Source: Torreya grandis (lineage: Eukaryota; Streptophyta; Pinopsida; Cupressales; Taxaceae). From it: a stretch of 64,000 bases of DNA. Of this stretch, positions 24,235 through 37,106 are shown piece after piece (positions within the stretch are counted from its first letter, which is position 1; each line of letters begins with the position of its first letter). The stretch covers positions 548,501 to 612,500 of the forward strand of contig JARHVA010002004.1 in assembly GCA_037957365.1 (NCBI GenBank), written 5' to 3'. Position numbers and translations under genes: made by a program. The notes below the pieces were generated by a model. It saw only the letters and a program-made list of their open reading frames with translations. It searched no databases and was not told the origin of the DNA.

Positions 24235-25487
24235 AGGGCTTTTCTACACTTCAAATATTCAAAACAAAAATTCCTTTTCCATATAAATCTAAATATTATT
24301 CTTAGCAATAGGTACACAAATCATATAAAAAATCTTGATCTATGTTTGTATCACATTTTCAATCTTCTTTCTATGCATATATTTTTAAACTGAGATATGC
24401 TTTGAGTTATTACATAATGTGAAATACTTCATTTTTTCCTATTTTGAATTTGTCACCCACAAACCAAAAAAACCAAATTTAGTGTAAATTTTTTTTGAAG
24501 AGCTTCATTTTTATATTCTTCCTCTTTAAATAATAGATCATTAACAAGAATTTGTCAAGCTAAACCATTCTTTTTATTTTTTACACGTTGGGAGAAAAAT
24601 TGTAAAAAATCTCAATCGTTTGTTTGATAACTTTAAAATATTAATTTCAAATGTCTTTGTCTAAAAAATACCTTAGTTAAAAAGCATGTGAATCTCATAC
24701 ATGCCTTAGCCCAAGAGATTAAACCTATAATGAATGCATGGCCTTTTTTAGTATGGGGATTAGATCTTATTGGAAAAGAAATAACTGCCTCATCAAATGG
24801 ACACACTTTCATTATTACAACCATAGAGTATTTTATAAAAAGGGTGGAATTTATGACACTCATATACACCATAGGCCTTTAAATATCTAAGTTTATTTTT
24901 AATCAAATAATTTATTGCTTTAGAATCCCATCCAAAATCATATCACATAATGGAAAATCATTTAGGAATCAGGAAGTGGAAGACCTGTGCAATCGATATC
25001 ATATTGATTAACATTTATCCACATACTATTTCCTTAGGGTAATGGCAAAGTGGAAGTAAAAAATAAAATGCTTATAAACATACTTAAAAAGATTGTCAAT
25101 GACATTGGAAGAAAATGGCTTCTGCAACCATATCATGTAATTTAGTCATATAGAAGTAGTGTCTGAATGCCTAATGGGACCATTCCATACTCTTTGGTAT
25201 TTAGAATAGATGCAATCTTTTCAATTGAAATTGAACACCCCTCATTACGTATATCCTTGCAGGGTATCACAATAAACATTGAGTATAGAATTAAGTGGCT
25301 ATAGGATCTAGAATTATTGGATGAAAATTGTCAAAATGCCCTTGATCACCTTAGAGCATATAAAATTAAGCTCAAAGACCAATATTGTAAGAATATTCAG
25401 TCCTAAGAATTTTAAATTGGTGACATAGTCCTTAAGGAAAATCTGAAAAATGCCAATGTTGAATGCAAAAAGAAGAGAAATTTTGAA

Positions 25488-25517
25488 TTAAATTGGATTG
25501 CGCCTTATGTTATTATT
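25488..25517 (+). repeat. Source of a 30-bp inverted copy
   Basis: Its exact reverse complement occurs at 25580-25609, with no mismatch over 30 bp. Segment A has no such copy. Confidence 0.9.
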
Positions 25518-25546
25518 ACCAAATTTGGATCAAGGGAATATAAAAT

Positions 25547-25647
25547 GGCCACTCTATATGTAGATAAGCTTGATGACCCAATAATAACATAAGGCGCAAT
25601 CCAATTTAAGGCCACTCTATATGTAGATAAGCTTGATGACCCAATAA
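25547..25647. repeat. Direct 38-bp duplication enclosing an inverted copy
   Basis: The 38-bp unit at 25547-25584 is repeated exactly at 25610-25647. The 25 bp between them belong to a 30-bp reverse complement (25580-25609) of 25488-25517. This looks like a templated, replication-associated rearrangement. Confidence 0.9.
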
Positions 25648-25721
25648 CTATCATGAATATAAAATAATTCTATATTTCATTGGGCCTAAATTTTTTGATC
25701 CTCCATCTAGAAGACCTCATA

Positions 25722-25731
25722 TTTGGGAGAA
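25722..25731 (+). other. Candidate polypurine tract, copy B
   Basis: TTTGGGAGAA, the counterpart of TTTGGGGGAAA at 9577-9587, lies after the integrase relic. Confidence 0.3.
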
Positions 25732-25734
25732 CTC

Positions 25735-26469
25735 CTATGCATCACTACTTTACTATAAATTGTTCTTCCTCATCTCTCATCATTACCTTCTTCCCATTTG
25801 GTCCACTCACCTTCCATATGAACCTGATCCTAATGGTGGTTTTAAGATATATGCTTTGACAATAAAAAGATGTGATTCTCAAAATGGGGTAGAATAATGC
25901 TAAAAGTACAGAGGTGATAACTATTAAAGAGTCATTTGGAACATATAATCCACTTTGAAAATAATATTTCCTTCTTTCATCCAAATCTAAATTAAAATCA
26001 ATTCTTCTTGATGGCTCTTCTCCCTATCATCCTTAATGGCACAAAATTTTACTTATCTCTTTTCATTACCCTAAGCATATACCCTTCTACACCCACTAAC
26101 TTCATTATTAAAGAAGGCTTGCTAATTATTCCTCCTCCAAGATGAATAATTCATTTTATAACAAAATGTAAATACAATCCTAAATTTTTTATCTAGTTTC
26201 TAGGAGTATAATCATATTTGGTTTGATCCTATTTTATTTGTTGCCAAATTATTGTTCCCTATTATCCTTGGTCAATATTCTATGATACTTTGTAAATTGT
26301 CCATTTTGGCCTAACACCCTCTTATCCATGTAATGAGTAGTCTTGTCTATATTTGTTTAACCAAATTCCTTGAACATATTATTATCATTTTTCTTGTAAA
26401 TAATTTTTAATCCATTTCACGCTTTTATACATAGCAGTTAAATCTTAATTAGACCACAAGTCTATTTTT
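25735..26469. other. Segment B sequence, unassigned
   Basis: Matches 9590-10330. No coding content is recognised. Confidence 0.5.
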
Positions 26470-27473
26470 CTTCAGCTAAATTTGTAAATACTTTATACAT
26501 CATTTTAAGCTATGATTTTTAGAAATTTTTATTACATCATCTTGTTAATATATACATTTAACCTATTATCCATATGTAAATATTTATTTATGTCGTAATT
26601 AAGTTGTCTTATTAATAGCCATGTTGTGTAAATACTTATTGTAATACTTTATGTTTTTTTAATCCATTGTAATCAATTTGTATGTAAATGTTTGAATTAT
26701 ATTTATAAGTATTGTATTTTATATATATTTGATTTTGGTCTAGGAATGAATATAGCCCCAACTGACTATCCATTATGAGATTGGGAATGTCATCAATGAA
26801 GTTCCCTCTTAAACTGCCCATGCACTATAAGTCAATGCGATCTCCACTATGCAAATGTCATATGTATATTATTAAGTAAGTACAATACTAAAAATAGATT
26901 TCCAACATTTTAAGTAGATTAAAGACACCCCAGAACCTGTATCACCTAATCATTAAACTATCTCATTTGACCACCCTAAACTACTAACTAATCCATCCAC
27001 CTCCTTGATGTAGGAGGGTTTACCCATTATCAATTTATGAGACATGTCATTATCTCACTAAAGGACCACATACCTAAATCTTAGCACATGTCAGAAGTTA
27101 TAACACATTCCATTTCATTATAATATTACATTATATCATTTAATAGAACATAACAATTAAAACCTAACATCACATCATATATCTAAAAACCATGCCATCT
27201 AAATCATCATATACGTGAAATTAAAAGACATCCACATCATAATATACATTAAATTAAAGAAAACCCATAAAATACATAATCATACATCATTTCTATACAT
27301 GTAAATAAATCTTAACCTCTATATCACATACAAATCTAATCATCTCCTGCTTATAATCAATTAAATCCAATATGTAATCTAATAAATACATCCCAATCAC
27401 ATATGTGAAATATACATAAACATGCCATATACCACAATAAATCTCATCATAATCACATAAATGTCCATAAATC

Positions 27474-27505
<32 letters not shown>

Positions 27506-27590
27506 AGATAATCATTATGGGCATCCATGTTGTAAGTATGAAATACATGTCTAAAATATAAAAAATGTGTCATCAAACCCAAATCATGAT
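26470..27590. other. Block present only in segment B
   Basis: About 1.1 kb between sequences that are almost adjacent in segment A (10330 and 10340). It is AT-rich, contains the TA-type microsatellite at 27479-27505 and has no recognisable coding sequence. I see neither target-site duplications nor terminal repeats, so it may be an insertion in B or a deletion in A. Confidence 0.6.
27479..27505. repeat. (AT)n microsatellite
   Basis: 27-bp uninterrupted AT run. Confidence 0.95.
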
Positions 27591-27836
27591 AGTCCTAGTG
27601 GTCTCCTAGATGATCTATAGAATGAGTAGTTTTGGCCCTATAAGATGGATCTCACTGATCTACTAGTACCACACCCTTGTAAAGACCCCTATTTTATGGG
27701 GCCTCTCTAGTTAGACGTGGTATTTTAACTATCACATATCCTAAGACATGTCTCTTTAATAGTGTGTCCCCCTCATCCCAAGTTTACTCAGCTACATGAA
27801 ATTCTAAATCTCATTATCCAAATCAAGTATGATGCT

Positions 27837-27990
27837 AACCTATCTGACCTTGTATGGATGTTATATGTGTAATTATAGCTTAAATCTAACCTATCTGACC
27901 ATGTAGGGCTACTATCTATGTATCTTTATTCTAAATCTGACCTATCTGACCCTATAGAGATATTATATGTACATTTGTGGTCCTAATCTA
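27837..27990. repeat. Three tandem copies of a 51-bp repeat
   Basis: Units start at 27837, 27888 and 27939 with (A/G)ACCTATCTGACC and end in CTAAATCT or similar. Diverged counterparts lie at 10578-10735 in segment A. Confidence 0.8.
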
Positions 27991-28779
27991 TCTCAACAAT
28001 GTTGTCAAGTGAGCTAATATCAGGCCCATGTACATATCCTATTACACTATCTATCATTGTAAATATACCAACTCTAAGAAATATTTGTCTCTTTCAGCAC
28101 TGATTCTAACCACCTTAGCCACCCTCACCCTCACCTCCTATAGAAGACTATCAATCTGTTCCTAGTTTTCCACACTAATAGGTGGCCTAGAAGGCCACAC
28201 AACATCAATTCCTTTCCCCCTCATTCCTTGATCCCTCTGACCCACACCTTGATCACCCTTGGCTACACCCTGATCACCCTATCAATAACCATCAATTCTT
28301 GATCAATCTTATCATGAACATCATCCCCACCATATGTATTAGCCTATAACTATAGCCTCTATGCCCATCATCTCCCTAAACATTCATATTCATATAAGAG
28401 CCTCCATACTACCCCTCTCCTCTTATGAACATATGCTTGTCTCAATAATATTTGTTGACATCTCTATTTCCACCATCTTGTATAATATACAATCATTCCA
28501 AGATCCTCTATATCTATCTAATAATTGTATACTATAGGAACTATGTTGTCATCATATACCTATGTCAATACCTTATCAACTATATTCCCCAACTTAGGTC
28601 TCTATCACTCTTGGAAAATAAATTATTCTCTCTTAGGAGATCCTACTAATGTAAAAACTATATTTGCACTATATTATAATGATATCTCTCTATGTTTTAA
28701 TCTCTATACCCTATAAAATAATACTTTGTTGTAATATAGGTATAGTCTGTATCCTCTTCCCATCCCCATTGTACCATCA
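27991..28779. other. Segment B sequence, unassigned
   Basis: Matches about 10736-11499. No reading frame of recognisable content. Confidence 0.5.
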
Positions 28780-29450
28780 TTTATGGCATCCAAATAATCT
28801 AGTCCGCAATCAAACTATCTAATGTCTTAATACAAAATCTCATATCTCATACATGATTTCCCTTCACTCCCAAAATGATGTACCATCTAAAAACTACTAA
28901 ATGATCAATATTATGAACTGATCATGTGCCACATGCTCATCATAATATATTTTTATCATTAATAAGGGTTATAAATTCACCACTCTTCTATATACCCCCA
29001 TATGAAGTTCCCCATATAGTTGGCCCAACACAATAGGTCCCCATGAAAAAACTTGATAATCATGCACCATGTCTACCACTACATCTCATAAAATTGATGA
29101 AGCCACTGACCACTCTTGTTTGGTAATAATATACTAGTAATAATAAACATGAATAATAGGGTCAACTTGTCAATGTTATCGTCTATGATGTCCCTATCAA
29201 TGTCAATGCATGAATCATAAAATATGACCTATAGATGTGCACATAGCTATTGTAAAGTATGCTCCATTCCCATGACCTCTAAAGGATCACATATCCTCTC
29301 ATAGGTAATAATGAAATATGACACACATCCTCCAAAGTCACTGTCATCTCTCCTGTGATGAAGTGAAAATTGCTCATCCTATAATGCGATCTCTCGACCA
29401 ATGCAATGATGACAGCCTAGTTTATCTAAATAAATGACATCATGATTATA
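28780..29450 (-). pseudogene. Plant mobile domain (PMD) protein relic, copy B
   Basis: Counterpart of 11500-12290, in places better preserved. From high to low: MSNFHFITGEMTVTLEDV (about 29377-29324), which matches the conserved PMD block closely, followed by LLPMRGYVI; then, after frame breaks, GPIVLGQLYGELHMGVYRR (about 29040-28984), matching the conserved WG.A.L..LYR region. Intact PMD proteins are nuclear and several times longer than what remains here. It is antisense to the integrase relic at 24590-25665. Confidence 0.8.
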
Positions 29451-30796
29451 TAATGTATTCTAGTCATCTCTATTACTCCAATATCAACTAGCCTTAGTTG
29501 ATTCATCTTATGTAATACCAGTGGTCATCATAGTCTGGATGCTAACACAACTAAATCTTCCTACACCACAAAACTTATTAGTCCTTAATCACTACAAAAT
29601 GACATCCTAACCTAAATTTTTTCTATCCCATACCTACCCCACCTATCCTTACCTATTCTATCTATCCATCTACCTATTATCATCTTAGCTCCTTACCCAA
29701 CTATGTATTACAAATAACCTTTAGTAAAATCACTTCTGGCTCCTAACCCTAACTTACTATCTTGTAAAAATCACTCTTCTCTTCTTGTAGTTTTTGAAAA
29801 TTACTACTCACCACCTAAGGATTTAGTAAAATATATGTCACCATATGTGATATTTCTAAACTATAGTTCACCTATGATGGTTATATAAAACCACAATTTT
29901 CTACAAGTGATTTTTCAAAACCATGGGTAACAAGTGCATTACTCCAAATTACATGCATAAAACTATAACTAGGGGTAGTAAACCTAGTTGTGATTTTGAG
30001 TTGTTTAAATTTACCCTTCTTTAATACCTTAATAAATGTAAATAAAGTACAAAATGAAAAACTAAGATGGGGTACCTACTACTTGTCCTACCTCAACTAG
30101 TTATTGAAACTCACAAACTCTTTATCTTTGGTAGGAAGCATGTAGGAATTTAATCCATTCTTGATACCTCTAGAGTAAAATATTACAAAATCCAAGATTT
30201 AAAAATTCTTGTTTTACCCCACAATTTTCTATTTAACCCCCCATCACCCTATTCTTTTCACCTTTTACCCTATTTTTGTCAATGTCAACCTTAGCCATTT
30301 ATCCAAAGAACTCATTCTGATTCACATGTCCATTTATCTATCATTTAATCACATTTCCAATAAGCAGTCTCCATCCCACATGTCATTGTAATCATTTTTA
30401 GGGTTATAGTCTTCTATTTCTTGACTCCCTGTCTAGCATCTCGAGTCAAAACGATATCATCTTGAGGTATTTTTAGACTATGTGGGTAGCACTTGGTCAC
30501 TTTTTAGTGGCCAAATAGAGCTTAAAATCTAATTCCCATCCCGTCCTCCCATAATCACTCCAATATATGAAATCATGTTGAGTTATGATCCTCATATAAA
30601 ATATATCTATCATCATAAACACCTTATCTTTTATCCTTTTCTCAGCCTATAGCTTTCCCTTACATGGGAATTATCAGCAACTCATGGACTTATTTATTTA
30701 TTCATTTCCTAAACATATGTCTTTGTCTCAATATTATTCATCTTATACAATTAATATTCTAACCTCTCTCCTCGACATTGGTGTTTTCCTAGGATT
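29451..30796. other. Segment B sequence before the tandem array
   Basis: Matches 12291-13470 up to about 30711. From 30712 it continues into sequence that segment A lacks. Confidence 0.6.
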
Positions 30797-31375
30797 CATT
30801 TTATAAGGTTAATCATCATTGCTAAGTTGTGTTCACCCTTTGGAATAGTCTTATACCTATAACCTCTTTCCCTCACATTTATTCTTGGGGCATATTATCA
30901 TTATTATCTCAAAAATCATCTTGAGTGTTCCACCCCCTCATCATCTTGATCCTCGCCCCATGATGTATTTTCGAGTGGCCATTTAGTTCATTCCTATCCA
31001 CATGCCCCATTGAGGTGGTAATGGTTTTTATTTGAAGAACCATTAATACCCACTTCTTCAGTCATAATTAACTTTCAAAGATGGTCAAAGGTATACATAT
31101 AAATCTTCTCACCCTAACCATTTCACTAAATATGTCATTTATTAAAATTAATTTCCTAACGATAGTCTTAATTAAATAATGAAATTACATTCCCCATTTA
31201 ATATTTCCTACATCATGTAGACCTTCCTACACCCCCATGATATATTAATCCCTTGATTATCCCAATAACATCACATTAAATCACTAATACCACCCCATTA
31301 ATTAACCAGTTGCAAATATAAAATTTAAAATATTGTACTTGCCCCGTAATCTGCCACCTCCTTGCCGAAGCCAAC

Positions 31376-31385
31376 CTATATATAG
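31376..31385 (+). promoter_or_regulatory. TATA-like element in the spacer
   Basis: CTATATATAG followed by a pyrimidine-rich CTTCTCCTACAC stretch, the look of a plant core promoter. The other spacers have CTATCCATAG or CTATCAATAG here. It may mark an LTR of the underlying Tat-like element; this is weak. Confidence 0.25.
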
Positions 31386-32170
31386 CTTCTCCTACACACC
31401 TACATCCTTAAACCTCCATAAAACCCATAAATTAATCCTTTTTAGCCCCTAATCAAATTTAGAAGATTTTAAAATTTAGATCTTTCTCTAACTTTATATA
31501 ATTCTCTAAAACTAGGGAATTCTTGTGAATGTAAAATTCTTTTTAATCCTCTCCCACCACCCTAAAAATAACTAAGCATAGAGCTAGGTGAAACTAAATT
31601 GTAATCCTTAGAACTTGTAAATGTGTATATAATATCTCATAGCCTTCATGCTCTCATTACATCCACATTATCATTGCATTTAAGAAGCCATTAATCCTTT
31701 CCTGCTTAGTTGCGGTTTTGAAGCCTCCATTATTAAACAATCCAACAAGCAAGGCAATAATCTTGTAGAATCGATTTAAAGATCTTGGATGAAGGATAAG
31801 ATTAGCATGATGATAGTAATAATATTATTATAATTATGATTTCTTCCATATTATCTTCCTTTGATGTTTTTTTAAAATTTTGGGTTAGTTACTGTATATA
31901 TATTATATTGAATCCACAACTCAAAATTTACAAGCATACACCATCTATTGAGATATTAACCTTAAATGGTTGGTAATTTTTGTAAGCCAAAATCACTCAT
32001 TTTGAATTAATCACACATCAATAACACCAAATTAAACTGCATTCACTATCATTGAAGAAATCGTAGAATGTTTCATATATTGACATTTTCTTAAACTAAC
32101 AATCAAATCCTAAATAATAAAATAGAATCTAGAATACTAAAAAAAAATATGTTCTTTAAAAAATCTCACT

Positions 32171-32175
32171 TGTAA
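32171..32175 (+). repeat. Target-site duplication GTAAT, left of E2
   Basis: Corresponds in position to GTAAG at E1 and E5. The right copy, also GTAAT, is at 37102-37106. Confidence 0.75.
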
Positions 32176-32664
32176 TTATTAGGATTATAGAATGCATATC
32201 AATTTTTAAAAAAATAAATACATAAATATAATGTATTAAACATAACACAAGAAAAATATAGATTTAATGTAGTTCACCCAAAATGCCCTACGTTCACACA
32301 AAAATGTCAATTCTTCTGTTATTCAGTCGAATAAATGAAGGGATAAACCTGTAATACATCCACTAAAGTTTTTTCATCACTCAAACTTATTGTGTCTCCA
32401 TGTTTAAAATTCCCTCATATCAAAGGAGGATTACATATTAGGAAAAAAATGCACCAACATAATTTCTACCATTAGATCTATGACTTAATAGTCAATGGTG
32501 CAAATTTACTATGAAATTATAATATTTTGCAATGCATTTTTCACCCCCTTGGACCCCCATAGTGAGGTTAGTGGGGGGAGTTACACCCACCACACCCGCC
32601 CCCCCCCCCCATGCCACTTTCAGGAGTTGGGTATTTTAATAAGATTAGGCTCCACCATCCAACA
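32176..32664 (-). repeat. 3' LTR of E2
   Basis: 489 bp, ending CCAACA in plus orientation (TGTTGG on the element strand). It includes a 12-C run at about 32599-32610. Confidence 0.88.
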
Positions 32665-32989
32665 ATCTCCCACATGGAGATCTATTATTGTAACTCAACC
32701 ACTACAATGTTTTCTTGGAATTTTATTTGAACTTTAACCCTGACATGTTTATCATCTTCCTTTTTATTCTTGAAGACCTATTTAAATTAAACAAATTTCT
32801 AACTTATCCTTTATCAGTACTTTTGTTACTATATCTATAATATTCTTTATTTTATGGATCTTTTCCAACCTTAGTTGACCATCCTTCAAAAATGGATGAA
32901 CAAAGTGATACCTGGGTTGTATATTTTTAGTTCTTAAATAAAATTATTAGTTCTTAGCTAAATTAATCACATTATGGATACCACTATAA

Positions 32990-35900
32990 AACCTAAAATA
33001 TTTCATATTTTACCTCAACTCTTCTATGAATTGTTGTATCTATATAATCTCTTTGCTTATTTCTGCAGATGAAACATATTATGCTCTGTAGTTGACAAAA
33101 AAATTACTTCTATATTTTGTAAATCTAACCAATTTTTAAGTCACAAATAGTGAATACATATCCCGTGGTGCTCCTCCTACCATCTAAATGTCCAACCATG
33201 TCTGCATCAACATATCCTTATAGGTTAACATCGTACCCCTTATAGCATAATTGTCTATCAGTGGTCCCTCTCAAGTACCTAAGAATCCACTTAAATGCAT
33301 ACAAGTGTTCCTTTCTTGGATTATTCATAAACCTACTAACAAATCCCACTGTATGCACAATGTCTTGTCTCAAACACACCATAACATACATTAAACTTCA
33401 AACTCCTAAATCATAAGGTGCTTTGGACATGTAACTGATTTCTTTCTAAATTTTAAAACTCTATTCTTTGTTTAATTTTAAGTGCCCTCTCACATGTGTA
33501 CTGACTACTTTTACATTTTCAATATTGAGCCTAAATAACACCTTATTTATTTATTCTTATTTAGACAATGTCAATTTTCTATTTTTCTTATCTCTTGTTA
33601 TTCTCATACCAAGGATTTGTTTTACAACACACAAATCCTTCATATAAAATAAATTTTCTATTTTTCCTTTGAGATCATTTTTTTCATGCATGTTAGACCC
33701 TATAAAGAGCATGCCATCTACACATAATAACAAAATAATATATATGTCATTTTCTAATCTCTTAAAATAGACACAGTGGTCAAAATGACATGTACTATAA
33801 CCTTGTTCTATCATAGACATGTAAATTTTTTAATAACATTGCCTTGGAGCTTGCTTTAGGCCATACAAACTATTATTCAACCTAAACACCATTTTCTCCT
33901 TACCTTTGACTTCATATCCATATGGATGCTCAAAATATATTTCCTCCTCTAAGCCATCGTGAATGAAAATAGTCTTCACATCCAACTATTCAAGATACAA
34001 AACTTCTATTGATACCAAACTTAAAATAGTTCTTATGGAAGTCATTTTAACAACTAGATAAAATGGTTTATCAAAATCCATAACTTTTTTTTGTGTAAAA
34101 CCCTTCAAAACAAGTATGGCCTTGTACCTCTTTTTGCATCCATCTTCTTCTTGTAACCTATAAACCCATTTATTTTACAATGCTCTTTTACCTATAGGAA
34201 AATGAACCAAATCCCATGTTTGGTTATTTACCAAGGAGTCCATCTCATTTTTCATGCCTTTCTCTCCCTTCATTTTCATTTCTACATGTATTTCTTGTTC
34301 ATAGGTTTCTATCTCACCGCCATCAATCAATAATAAATAATAAAGTGAAGGAGAGTATTGTTCAAGGAGTCTATTTACTTTGGTAGTTATTATAACAACA
34401 CTTTCATGAGTTTAAGGTAACTGTTATTATTATAGTTGTTGCATGTATAATATTATATCACTTTTGGAATTTTATTTTTAGTGATTTCATCAAGTACAAC
34501 ATATTCTATATTTGGATTTTTTTATTTCTTTCGCTGCAACTAATCTCTATACATAACCTTCTCATTAAAAATCTCATCTCTACTCCTAATGATTTTATAA
34601 TTTTCAATATCTCATAAATAGTAACAAAAATATTTAAATCCATGTTCAATAAAATAAAATTTATTAGTTTTTTCTTCAATCTTGGTTCTATTTTATTGAT
34701 CAATATAAATAAATTCTTCACAATATAAAGTCTTTAAAAATGAATAGTCTAACTTTATACCTGTCCATGCTTCCTCTAGAATGCCACCATCCAAATGAAT
34801 TAAAAGCCTTATATTTATTAATTAAACAACAATATCAATATCATCTATCCAAAATAATAAGGGTATCCTTGTATGAAATATCATCCTCCTTGCACACTCC
34901 ATGATTGTCCTATTCATCCTTTATAACACATCATTTTGTTGTGGTGTTTTTGAAACCATATTATATCTATGAATCCCATGGGATGACCCAATTCACCTCC
35001 ATTATTTTATCTCACACACTTTAATTTATTTCATATCTCATTCTCATCCAAAGCTTTCAATTTCATAAAATTATTAAAAACATTAGCTTTTTTCATATGA
35101 AATAAGCGTAAATTTTTCTATTCCATCATCAATAAAACTAAGATAATAAGAGCCACAAATGGATGATACCTAAGCCAGTACCCATACATTTGTGTGCAAA
35201 AGATCTAAGCTTTCATCCTTCTTTGTCTTCCCAACTTTGAGAAATCTGACTCTCTTCTATTTTCCATACATAGAGTGTTCAAAAAAATATAAATCCACCT
35301 TATTTAAATATAGCAACAAATTATTTGAGTGGAAAAATTGCATCACCTTCTCACTCATGTACCCAAGTCTCTGGTGCAATAATTTTATATCCTCTTTTGT
35401 AGAATATAAATTAATGGAAGATTCAACATTACCTATATATAAATTTAATGTACCTACATTTTATAATTTTTATATTACCAATGATCCTTTAGTGACTTTC
35501 CATAAATTTTATACAAATGTAACTATGCAACCTTCACTTCCAAAGCACACTCCTAAAATTAAATTTATTCACAATTCAAAAACATGTCTCACATTATTTA
35601 TCGATCATTTATTTCTATTCTATAATTTTGGTTGTATCTTAACCTTTCCAATAATTTTATAGGGTTCACCATCACCAAATTAAACTTGTCCACAATCACA
35701 TTGAACATAGTCTTGAAAGTATTTCCTATGGGTTGTAGCACGAAATGAAGCCCTTGAATCTAATACCCAATAATCATTAATATTATCTAATGATAGGATT
35801 AAAATATATTGCAACACATCACCTTCAACATTTACTCCCTGGTATTTATCTTATTGTCCTTCTCCTTTTGTTCCTCTTTAAAACCAATAATATTTTTTCA

Positions 35901-36600
35901 AATGTCCATGTTTCCCACAGATCTAGCATGCCAACATTCCTCTAGATTTTTTCCTCTCCTATTATCCATAGTCAAAACATTACCTAATGTCTCACCTATG
36001 CATTATTGTCACATTTTCTCATTAAGAATAACACTAATAACATCATAAAACTTTAAAGTATTTGATTCAGAGATAAAATTACTCACAACCATGACCAAGT
36101 CATTCCATATTTCTAGCAATGAGCATATAATTAAAAGAGCCCTAAATATGTGCTCAATGTTTACTCCTAGAAATATTAAATGATTTATGACCATGTTAAA
36201 TTCATTTAGATGTTTAACAACATACCCACATTCTTACATCTTCATATTAAACTAACGGTTTATATGAAATACCTTGTTGTAGGTTGAATGCTTTTTTTAC
36301 AACCTATCAATTCCTTTATCCTATCCGTTGTTGTATTTTATTTTGAAATATTGAAGGAAATTGATGTTACCAAGCATAGTCGTATTGTTCCTATTTCCTT
36401 TTAGTCAAGAACCTCACATTATTTATCCTTCATAGTCAACAACTTCTTTGCTATTTTAACTAATGATATGAAAATATCCTTATGATATAGATAGTCCTCC
36501 ATTTTCATCATCCATAATTGGTAGTTTTGCGCACTAAACATATCAACCTTAAACTTGCCTTCTTCCACCATTGCTCCCATTCAAACTAGGAACACTCTTT
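32990..36600 (-). pseudogene. copia gag-pol relic of E2
   Basis: From high to low: UBN2-type gag with LLIICSLLEIWNDLV (about 36194-36009); zinc knuckle region with CGKHGH preceded by a stop (about 35930-35900); protease, whose active-site triad reads DSR instead of DSG (about 35750); GAG-pre-integrase region (about 35480-35190); integrase (35180-34500); reverse transcriptase (about 34260-33430) with GYSTCHFDHCVYFKRL and a catalytic box CVDG in place of YVDD (about 33725-33712); RNase H (33420-33040). Loss of both the protease and RT active sites plus many stops makes it non-functional. Confidence 0.88.
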
Positions 36601-36632
36601 TGCAATGATTTTATCTACCAAATAAACTTTTC

Positions 36633-36644
36633 GATCTGATACCA
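36633..36644 (-). other. Degenerate primer-binding site of E2
   Basis: The minus strand reads TGGTATCAGATC, one change from the usual TGGTATCAGAGC. Confidence 0.8.
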
Positions 36645-36646
36645 AT

Positions 36647-37101
36647 TACTAGGAATATAGAACATAGAGAAATATTAATAAAATAAATACAAAAAAAACA
36701 ACACAAGAGAAACACAAATTTAAAGTGGTTCTACCAAAATGGGCTATGCCCATAAAGAAGTAGCTAGTTCTTCTCTTATTAAATTCAAAAAATGAAGGAA
36801 TAAACCTATAATACATCCACTATAATGTCATCTTCACTCACACATAATGTGCCACCATGATTACAATAACCTCATATCAAAGGAAGGTTACATATTAGGG
36901 AAAAATGTACCAAAATAATTTCTATCATTAGATTTATGACATAATAGTGAATGGTCTAGATTTAATTTTAAATCACAATATTTTAGAATGAATTTTTAAC
37001 CCCTTGGACCACCATGGTGACTTTAGTGGGGGACATTAGCCCCCCCACCCCCTATGTCAGGAATTGGGGATAATAATAACATCAGAATCCACCATCCAAT
37101 A
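36647..37101 (-). repeat. 5' LTR of E2
   Basis: 455 bp, ending CCAATA in plus orientation, followed by the GTAAT target duplication (37102-37106). Confidence 0.88.
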
Positions 37102-37106
37102 GTAAT

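Larger units (their letters stand above)
24590..25665 (+). pseudogene. Tat-lineage Ty3/gypsy integrase relic, copy B
   Basis: Counterpart of 8510-9535. Recognisable parts are WPFLVWGLDLIGKEI with the first acidic residue (about 24740-24785), then SSNGHTFI and EYFIKRVEF. The second-acidic-residue block near 24945 is changed to SHNGKSF. The C-terminal segment (about 25300-25480) contains ELLDE and ALDHLRAY. Stops and frame breaks are frequent. The copy is further disrupted by the inverted and direct duplications at 25547-25647. Confidence 0.8.
32176..37101 (-). mobile_element. Ty1/copia retrotransposon relic E2, both LTRs present
   Basis: 4,926 bp on the minus strand, the structurally most complete of the five copies. 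3' LTR 32176-32664; polypurine tract GTGGGAGAT (complement of 32665-32673); gag-pol 32990-36600; degenerate primer-binding site 36633-36644; 5' LTR 36647-37101. A 5-bp target duplication (GTAAT) flanks it. The LTRs differ from each other by roughly a quarter of their sites by eye, so the insertion is old. Confidence 0.92.

Noticed and set aside
32495..32737. Plus-strand reading frame with a Pro/His-rich stretch
   Set aside because: It lies across the C-rich part of the E2 3' LTR and its polypurine tract; the composition comes from the C run.
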